Origin: Pseudomonadales bacterium
GTDB lineage: Bacteria; Pseudomonadota; Gammaproteobacteria; Pseudomonadales; JAHEIH01
NCBI GenBank assembly: GCA_023255355.1
Contig: JALRIU010000010.1
Coordinates: 1 to 6,685 of the forward strand
DNA length: 6,685 bases
Direction of reading: 5' to 3'
The translations under genes and the position numbers were made by a program. This document shows, piece by piece, positions 1 to 4,790 of the stretch; positions within the stretch are counted from its first letter, which is position 1; each line of letters starts with the position of its first letter. The notes beneath the pieces are model-generated. The model saw nothing but the letters and a program-made list of their open reading frames with translations. It had not been told where the DNA came from and made no database searches.

Positions 1-710
1 TAGTTGCGTCTCCTGCTGATGATGCGCCATTGATGCGCTTAAGGGCATCAATGCTATGCACACGCTATGCCGAATATTTTAGAGACCAAGGCTTAAAAGT
101 TCTTTTGTTAATGGATTCTTTGACGCGATTTGCACAGGCGCAGCGCGAGATCGCGCTCGCTATTGGCGAGCCTCCAGCCACAAAAGGCTATCCACCCTCT
201 GTATTTGCTAAAATCCCGCAGCTTGTTGAACGAGCCGGAAATGATGAATACGGTAAAGGATCGATAACAGCCATTTATACCGTGCTTACTGAAGGCGATG
301 ATCTTCAGGATCCTGTGGCTGATGCTGCTAGAGCTATTTTGGATGGCCATATTGTGTTGCGAAGAAGTATCGCTGAAGAAGGTATTTATCCTGCGGTAGA
401 TATTGAAGCTTCAATTAGTCGTGCTATGCCAAACATAGTCAGTCAAGCGGCTTTGCAAAGAGCGCAAAAATTTAAGGGGCGTTTCGCAAAATATAATCAA
501 ACTAAAGATCTTATTAGTGTTGGCGCTTACGTTGCTGGGGGCGACGTTGAAACTGATATTGCTATCCAGACCATGCCGCAGATGCAAGAGTTTATGAAAC
601 AAGGTTTACAGCAACCTATTTCTGCACCTGAGGCAAACAAACAGCTTGAGTTATTGATGGCAGCGGCTGAAGAATTGCGACCTAAATTGCCAGATGTGGT
701 TAGAAAATAA
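1..710 (+). CDS. fliI: Flagellar protein export ATPase FliI (5' truncated, C-terminal half)
   Basis: FliI is the cytoplasmic ATPase of the flagellar type III export apparatus. It forms a hexamer at the export gate and works with FliH and FliJ to deliver rod, hook and filament subunits. The reading frame is open from base 3, so the gene enters from the left; about 235 residues are visible against a usual 430-460. The visible part starts in the catalytic domain (ASPADDAPLMRL). It contains the Walker B strand VLLLMDSLTR (Asp codon at 114), then FAQAQREIALAIGEPPATKG and YPPSVFAKIPQLVERAG, which are hallmark FliI/F1-beta-like blocks. TEGDD, DPVADAARAILDGHIVL and the YPAVDIEASISR block follow. The Walker A P-loop must lie outside the window. 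The TTG/ATG codons at 30-35 are internal, not the start. The C-terminal tail (ELLMAAAEELRPKLPDVVRK) is the least conserved part. The stop TAA lies 2 nt before fliJ. Identification is very secure. Confidence 0.97.
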   Translation, partial: VASPADDAPLMRLRASMLCTRYAEYFRDQGLKVLLLMDSLTRFAQAQREIALAIGEPPATKGYPPSVFAKIPQLVERAGNDEYGKGSITAIYTVLTEGDDLQDPVADAARAILDGHIVLRRSIAEEGIYPAVDIEASISRAMPNIVSQAALQRAQKFKGRFAKYNQTKDLISVGAYVAGGDVETDIAIQTMPQMQEFMKQGLQQPISAPEANKQLELLMAAAEELRPKLPDVVRK

Positions 711-712
711 TT

Positions 713-1150
713 ATGGCAAAGCGCTCTGAACGATTACTTTTGGTCGTCAATTTAGCGGAAAGAGAATTAGAGAAGTCCGCGAGTATACTAGCTAAGGCGA
801 GTCAGCAGGTCACTTTTGAGCAAGGCCGACTTGAAGAATTACAGTCTTACTTTAATGAGTACCAATTGCTCGCTAAGACGCAAAGTAAGGCTGGGATAAG
901 CGTGGTTAGATTGATGAACTTTAACCACTTTATGTCCAATTTACGTGCTGCCATCGATCAACAAACTAAAACAATTACCTACTTAGAAAAGCAGCAGCAA
1001 AAGGCTCGTGAGGTCTGGATCAAATCTAAATCCAAACTTAAAAATTTGCAAAAACTACAAGCTTCCGCCGTAACTAATGAGCTTTATTTGGAGGAAAAAA
1101 ACCTCCAAAAGACCTTTGATGACAGCTTTGTAACAGCTAAACAACTTTAG
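713..1150 (+). CDS. fliJ: Flagellar export chaperone/stalk protein FliJ
   Basis: FliJ is a small coiled-coil protein that sits in the centre of the FliI ATPase ring, like the gamma stalk of F1, and couples it to the export gate component FlhA; it also handles export chaperones. The product has 145 residues, matching the usual length of about 147. It is almost entirely charged or polar helix, rich in Lys, Glu, Gln and Leu, with no Pro. The opening RSERLLLVVNLAERELEKSA and a helical hairpin pattern (QGRLEELQSYFNEYQ, later QQTKTITYLEKQQQKAREVW) fit the FliJ family. Sequence conservation in this family is low, so position directly behind fliI is the main support. The ATG lies 2 nt after the fliI stop and has no strong Shine-Dalgarno, which suggests translational coupling. 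fliJ is often followed by fliK; here a chemosensory operon follows instead. Confidence 0.92.
   Translation: MAKRSERLLLVVNLAERELEKSASILAKASQQVTFEQGRLEELQSYFNEYQLLAKTQSKAGISVVRLMNFNHFMSNLRAAIDQQTKTITYLEKQQQKAREVWIKSKSKLKNLQKLQASAVTNELYLEEKNLQKTFDDSFVTAKQL
1087..1109 (+). repeat. Perfect 8-bp inverted repeat with A7 loop inside the 3' end of fliJ
   Basis: TTTGGAGG at 1087-1094 is mirrored by CCTCCAAA at 1102-1109 around seven A residues, so the mRNA could form an 8-bp hairpin about 40 nt before the fliJ stop. No run of T follows on either strand, so it is not a standard intrinsic terminator. The left arm contains the core GGAGG of a Shine-Dalgarno sequence, but no suitably placed start codon follows. 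It may simply reflect the encoded LEEKNLQK residues. Confidence 0.5.
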
Positions 1151-1237
1151 ATTATCAAGACTGGTTTTCAATATGTCTAATCAGTCTAAGAAAGCTCAAC
1201 ACACACTAAAACTATCGACTAGGCTCTTTAATATCGC

Positions 1238-1264
1238 TAAAGATCTTAAATCAAGCGCCGATAC
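1238..1264 (+). promoter_or_regulatory. Predicted sigma-28 (FliA) promoter for the STAS-cheYAW-mcp operon
   Basis: The sequence TAAAGATC (1238-1245), an 11-nt spacer, and GCCGATAC (1257-1264) match the gammaproteobacterial FliA consensus TAAAGTTT-N11-GCCGATAA at 6 of 8 and 7 of 8 positions, with exactly the canonical spacing. Transcription would be expected to start near 1270-1272, giving a leader of about 20 nt to the ATG at 1292. FliA directs late flagellar and chemotaxis genes, which fits what lies downstream. The match is seen directly; activity is inferred. Confidence 0.8.
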
Positions 1265-1281
1265 ATGACTTAAGTTGAAAT

Positions 1282-1285
1282 GGAG
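1282..1285 (+). promoter_or_regulatory. Ribosome binding site that decides the STAS protein start
   Basis: GGAG lies 6 nt upstream of the ATG at 1292. The upstream in-frame ATG at 1280 overlaps this site and has no Shine-Dalgarno of its own. It would also sit only about 10 nt from the predicted transcription start. The shorter start at 1292 is therefore preferred. Confidence 0.75.
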
Positions 1286-1291
1286 AATTCT

Positions 1292-1576
1292 ATGAAAAAT
1301 GCTGACGCGCAAGATATTTTTCAGTTACCCGCTGTGTTGACGATTGCCGATGCCGATGCTTTGCATGAAAAGCTTTTGACGCTGCAAACACAATCAACTC
1401 CAACGATAGATGCCAGTCAAGTTGAGCGTATTGATACGGCAGCATTTCAGCAATTATTAGCGTTTAAATTGAGCCTAGTAAATACCGATAACCAACTGCA
1501 TTGGCAGGGGTTAAGTGAGGTATTTATGCAATCAGCAAAACAACTTGGTCTGGAAAGAGCATTAAGTCTTGCCTAA
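1292..1576 (+). CDS. Small stand-alone STAS-domain protein (anti-sigma-factor-antagonist-like)
   Basis: This 94-residue protein is a single STAS domain, the fold of SpoIIAA-type anti-anti-sigma factors and of MlaB. The visible signature is a central strand and helix cap, TIDASQVERIDTAAFQQLLAF (residues 38-58), preceded by a helix (DADALHEKLLTLQ, 20-32) and followed by a strand LHWQGLSEVF and a C-terminal helix. In SpoIIAA-type proteins the residue after the conserved Asp is a phosphorylated Ser; here it is Thr49 after Asp48, so phosphorylation by a kinase is possible but not shown. No membrane segment or fused domain is present. It is the first gene of the chemosensory operon, directly behind the FliA-type promoter, and 49 nt before cheY. 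A role as a regulatory partner of the chemosensory complex is inferred from position only; no partner kinase or phosphatase is visible. The start at 1292 is chosen over the ATG at 1280 because of the GGAG at 1282. Confidence 0.85.
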   Translation: MKNADAQDIFQLPAVLTIADADALHEKLLTLQTQSTPTIDASQVERIDTAAFQQLLAFKLSLVNTDNQLHWQGLSEVFMQSAKQLGLERALSLA

Positions 1577-1625
1577 ATGCACTTGTATTTATTTGGACAA
1601 AATTTTGACTCAGGTGGAGTAAAAA

Positions 1626-1988
1626 ATGACAAAAATTCTAGCCGTTGATGATTCAGCATCTATGCGACAGATGGTGGCCTTCACGTTACAAGGGGCTGGT
1701 TATGATGTCGTCGAGGCCAGTGATGGCCTTGAGGCATTGTCTGAGGCAGATAAAAGCGGATTTGATCTGGTTTTGTCCGATGTGAATATGCCGAATATGG
1801 ATGGACTTACCCTCTGTAAAGAGCTTCGCACTAAGCCTGATTTTAAATACACGCCGATACTGATGCTCACTACCGAATCGGGTGGTGACAAAAAAATGGA
1901 AGGCAAGCAAGCGGGCGCCACGGGTTGGATTGTAAAGCCATTTAATCCTGAGCAATTACTTAAAACCATCAAAAAAGTTTTGGGGTGA
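1626..1988 (+). CDS. cheY: Chemotaxis response regulator CheY (single receiver domain)
   Basis: CheY receives phosphate from CheA and passes the signal to the flagellar switch or another target. The 120-residue protein is one receiver domain with no output domain. All key residues are present: the acidic pair Asp8-Asp9, phosphoacceptor Asp52 (LVLSDVNMPNMDG), switch Thr82 (LMLTTES), and Lys104 in VKPF. The aromatic switch position, Tyr106 in E. coli CheY, is Trp101 here (GATGWIVKPF). This form is common in single-domain CheY proteins of Che2-like clusters and differs from the classical motor-binding CheY. A strong ribosome binding site (GGTGGAG, 1613-1619) precedes the ATG by 6 nt. The stop TGA is 3 nt before cheA. 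No cheZ-type phosphatase gene is visible. CheY identity is secure; whether it binds FliM or serves another output is not determined. Confidence 0.96.
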   Translation: MTKILAVDDSASMRQMVAFTLQGAGYDVVEASDGLEALSEADKSGFDLVLSDVNMPNMDGLTLCKELRTKPDFKYTPILMLTTESGGDKKMEGKQAGATGWIVKPFNPEQLLKTIKKVLG

Positions 1989-1991
1989 TAT

Positions 1992-4187
1992 ATGGCCGTC
2001 GATGTCAGTCAGTTCTATCAGGTTTTCTTCGAGGAAAGCTTAGAAGGTCTAGATAATATGGAATCAGCGTTAATGGCGTTGGACCCCCAAACCATCGACG
2101 CAGAAACCATCAACACTATTTTTAGAGCAGCGCATTCGATCAAAGGTGGTAGTGCCACCTTTGGGTTCACTGAGGTGGCCGCGTTTACCCACGTCTTAGA
2201 AACCCTGCTAGATGAAGTCAGAGAGGGATCACGCGCTTTGCACGCTGATCACGTTGATTTGCTGTTGCGTTCTGTGGACGCGATGCGGTTAATGATTGAA
2301 ACGCTCCAAGCTGGCGATGTCATTGACCCAGAGGATTCGAAAGAGCTTAAAGAGCAATTTGAAGCCATTCTTAAAGGTGAATCATTCGCTGGTGTAACTC
2401 CTCAAGTAGCAGAAGAACAAGCTGCGCCTAGTACTCAAAATTCTACCTGGCAAATTCATTTTGCACCGCACCCTGAAATGCTTATTACAGGTAATGAACC
2501 TATTAGAATGTTCCGTGAATTATCGGAACTTGGCGAATTACACGTTGAATGTCTCACTGGTGAATTGCCATCCTTTGAATCTATCAGTCCTGACAGTTGC
2601 TATTTGTCATGGAATCTGACGCTTCAAGGTTGTGAAAACTTGGAAGAAATCAAAGAAGTTTTCGAGTGGGTTGAGGATGAAGCTGATATCACCTACAAGT
2701 CTCTAAAAGCAGATGAAGTAAAGGATTATATTCAAAATGCTGTGGACGCAACGGGTGCTGATAATACTGTGGCACCAGCAAGCGATGCTAATCAGTTTAT
2801 GGTCGATAGTATGTTGCAATCGCCTAAAAACGAAGTTGAAACCCCCAAAGCTGGTCCTGTTGAAACTGTAGTTAAAGAACAACCTAACGTTGAAAGTATA
2901 AGTAAAAACAATGCTGCCACTACTACCACTGTGGCAAAAACACCGCCAAAACCTGCAGAGGCTTCTATCCGTGTGGGTACAGACAAAATTGACCAGCTCA
3001 TTAACTTGGTGGGCGAATTGGTTATTACCCAGTCAATGTTAGGGCAATTGGGCGAGGGTGATAGCGAAGATTTTACTCAAGAAAAACTGTTGCGTTTACA
3101 AGAAGGTTTAAGCCAGCTTGAGCAAAATACGCGTGAACTGCAAGAGAGTGTCATGCGAATTCGCATGTTACCCATTAGCTTTAGTTTCTCTCGCTTCCCA
3201 AGAATGGTGCGTGATCTTAGTCAGCGTTTGAACAAGAAAATCGACTTGGTTTTGCAAGGTGAGCAAACAGAACTTGATAAAACAGTTATGGAAAAAATCG
3301 GTGATCCATTGGTTCATTTGGTTAGAAACTCTGTTGATCATGGTATCGAAAGTCCGGCTGATCGTGTCAAAGCGGGTAAACCTGAGGCTGGAAAAGTGGT
3401 TCTCAATGCTTACCATCAGGGTGGTAATGTCGTTATCGAAATCAAAGATGATGGCGCAGGTTTAAACCGAGAACGTATTTTGGCTAAGGCCATAGAAAAT
3501 GGCGTCGTTCAAGCCGGTGATTCACTAACAGATGAGCAGATAAATGATTTGATATTCCAACCAGGGTTCTCCACTGCTGCCGAAGTAAGTGATGTTTCTG
3601 GACGTGGCGTTGGCATGGACGTGGTGCGCCGTAATATCCAAGAACTCAATGGTACCGTGGATGTGAAATCTGTTGCAGGCAAAGGTTCGACCTTTACGAT
3701 TCGCTTGCCATTAACGTTAGCTATTTTGGACGGTCAGTTGGTAAGGGTAGGTGTCGAAAACTATATCTTCCCATTGGTATCTATTGTTGAGTCAATCCAG
3801 GTAAATCGTAATCAACTTAATCGAGTGGCAGGTGGTAGCCAGGTACTAAGACTTCGTAATGAATATATACCTATCGTCTACTTGCATGAAGTCTATTCAA
3901 CACAAGCTGATTTTCATTCCATAGAAGAGGGCTTAGTCGTCGTCGTTGAGTTTGAAAACAATAAGTTTGGCATTGTTGTCGATGACCTGCTCGCCCAGCA
4001 ACAAGTCGTTATCAAGAGTTTAGAAACCAATTATCGCCGCGTTGAGGGCGTGTCTGGAGCCACTATCCTAGGTGATGGTCAAGTCGCCTTAATTGTTGAT
4101 ATTGCTGGTTTGGTCAAAATGGGTGGCGCTACTCAGGCGCTGAAACAAATCGAATCGATGGTTAAACGCCAGCCGAAAGTAGCCTAA
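1992..4187 (+). CDS. cheA: Chemotaxis histidine kinase CheA
   Basis: CheA is the cytoplasmic sensor kinase that, bound to receptors through CheW, autophosphorylates and donates phosphate to CheY and CheB. The 731-residue protein has the full domain order. P1/Hpt is at about 1-110, with phosphorylatable His48 in AAHSIKGGSATFGF. A P2-like regulator-docking domain spans about 153-235 (WQIHFAPHPEML to the EVFEWVEDEADI block). A Pro/Ala/Thr/Val-rich linker runs about 236-323. P3 dimerisation begins near 324 (IRVGTDKIDQLINLVGELV) and ends around ESVMRIRMLPI. The P4 ATPase has N box HLVRNSVDHGIE at 442-453, G1 box DDGAGL at 486-491 and G2 box GRGVGMD at 537-543. P5, CheW-like, starts near 572 (LPLTLAILDGQLVRVG). 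No key residue is missing, so the kinase should be active. The ATG is 3 nt after the cheY stop, with GGGGTGA overlapping that stop as ribosome binding site, implying coupled translation. Confidence 0.98.
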   Translation: MAVDVSQFYQVFFEESLEGLDNMESALMALDPQTIDAETINTIFRAAHSIKGGSATFGFTEVAAFTHVLETLLDEVREGSRALHADHVDLLLRSVDAMRLMIETLQAGDVIDPEDSKELKEQFEAILKGESFAGVTPQVAEEQAAPSTQNSTWQIHFAPHPEMLITGNEPIRMFRELSELGELHVECLTGELPSFESISPDSCYLSWNLTLQGCENLEEIKEVFEWVEDEADITYKSLKADEVKDYIQNAVDATGADNTVAPASDANQFMVDSMLQSPKNEVETPKAGPVETVVKEQPNVESISKNNAATTTTVAKTPPKPAEASIRVGTDKIDQLINLVGELVITQSMLGQLGEGDSEDFTQEKLLRLQEGLSQLEQNTRELQESVMRIRMLPISFSFSRFPRMVRDLSQRLNKKIDLVLQGEQTELDKTVMEKIGDPLVHLVRNSVDHGIESPADRVKAGKPEAGKVVLNAYHQGGNVVIEIKDDGAGLNRERILAKAIENGVVQAGDSLTDEQINDLIFQPGFSTAAEVSDVSGRGVGMDVVRRNIQELNGTVDVKSVAGKGSTFTIRLPLTLAILDGQLVRVGVENYIFPLVSIVESIQVNRNQLNRVAGGSQVLRLRNEYIPIVYLHEVYSTQADFHSIEEGLVVVVEFENNKFGIVVDDLLAQQQVVIKSLETNYRRVEGVSGATILGDGQVALIVDIAGLVKMGGATQALKQIESMVKRQPKVA

Positions 4188-4188
4188 C

Positions 4189-4198
4189 AGGAAGGTGA
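4189..4198 (+). promoter_or_regulatory. Ribosome binding site that decides the cheW start
   Basis: AGGAAGGTGA lies just after the cheA stop, with its AGGTGA core 5 nt before the ATG at 4204. An in-frame GTG at 4195 is part of this Shine-Dalgarno itself, so translation from it is unlikely and the ATG is preferred. Confidence 0.8.
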
Positions 4199-4203
4199 CA
4201 ATC

Positions 4204-4770
4204 ATGAGTGCAGCTGAAGCTAATGTAGTTGAAAACGATAGCCAAAATATTGGCGTAGGTTCTTCAAGCCAAGATGAATCTGGTGAGCAGTATTTAACCT
4301 TCATCATGGCCGATGAAGAATACGGCGTCGATATTTTAAAAGTTCAAGAAATTAGAGGTTGGGAGAAAACCACCCCAATCCCCAATGCACCTAATCATAT
4401 AAAAGGTGTCATCAATTTACGTGGAACAGTGGTGCCAATTATTGATCTGCGACGATGTTTTGGCATGGATCAAGTCGAATACGGTCCACTGACCGTCGTT
4501 ATTGTACTGAAAGTCGATAGTTCTCAGAACAGTCGCACTATGGGCATCGTTGTTGATGCTGTATCAGACGTTTATTCGCTTGATAACGAAAGTCTACAGC
4601 CAGCACCAAATATGGGAGATTCTTACGATACTTCCTATATCCGTGGCCTGGCGACGGTTGGAGAGAAGATGGTTATGTTGTTAGAAATTAATGAATTATT
4701 GGATCTTGACGATATACCTAATGTAAATGAATTGAAACAACAAGTTGCCGCCGCGCAGGCAAGTGCATAA
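4204..4770 (+). CDS. cheW: Chemotaxis coupling protein CheW
   Basis: CheW is the cytoplasmic adaptor that links the receptor tip to the CheA P5 domain in the chemosensory array. The 188-residue product has one CheW domain, beginning near residue 28 with QYLTFIMADEEYGVDILKVQ. The family hallmarks follow: EIRGWEKTTPIPNAP, then IKGVINLRGTVVPIIDLR (the NLRG loop), a MGIVVDAVSDV strand, and YIRGLATVGEKMVMLLEI. It is somewhat longer than the roughly 165-residue E. coli protein because of a polar, Ser/Glu/Asn-rich N-terminal extension of about 27 residues and an Ala/Gln-rich tail (NELKQQVAAAQASA). It sits 16 nt after cheA and 20 nt before the receptor gene, consistent with co-translation and with pairing to that receptor. 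The start is set by the AGGTGA site upstream of 4204. Confidence 0.97.
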   Translation: MSAAEANVVENDSQNIGVGSSSQDESGEQYLTFIMADEEYGVDILKVQEIRGWEKTTPIPNAPNHIKGVINLRGTVVPIIDLRRCFGMDQVEYGPLTVVIVLKVDSSQNSRTMGIVVDAVSDVYSLDNESLQPAPNMGDSYDTSYIRGLATVGEKMVMLLEINELLDLDDIPNVNELKQQVAAAQASA

Positions 4771-4790
4771 TTGAGAAATTGGAGCATACT

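Noticed and set aside
1158..1187. Possible hairpin AGACTG / CAGTCT just after fliJ as a transcription terminator.
   Set aside because: Only 6 bp with an 18-nt loop and no T tract; too weak to call.
1173..1268. A 31-codon open frame (MSNQSKKAQ...) between fliJ and the STAS gene, ending in TGA.
   Set aside because: It has no Shine-Dalgarno, overlaps the whole predicted FliA promoter and shows no recognisable family; chance is the simpler explanation.
1280..1291. Upstream ATG at 1280 as the start of the STAS gene.
   Set aside because: It overlaps the GGAG that serves the ATG at 1292, and has no ribosome binding site of its own.
1577..1625. A separate promoter between the STAS gene and cheY.
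   Set aside because: The 49-nt gap shows no convincing sigma-70, sigma-54 or sigma-28 match; only the cheY ribosome binding site is clear.
4195..4203. GTG at 4195 as the start of cheW.
   Set aside because: The GTG is part of the AGGTGA Shine-Dalgarno for the ATG at 4204.
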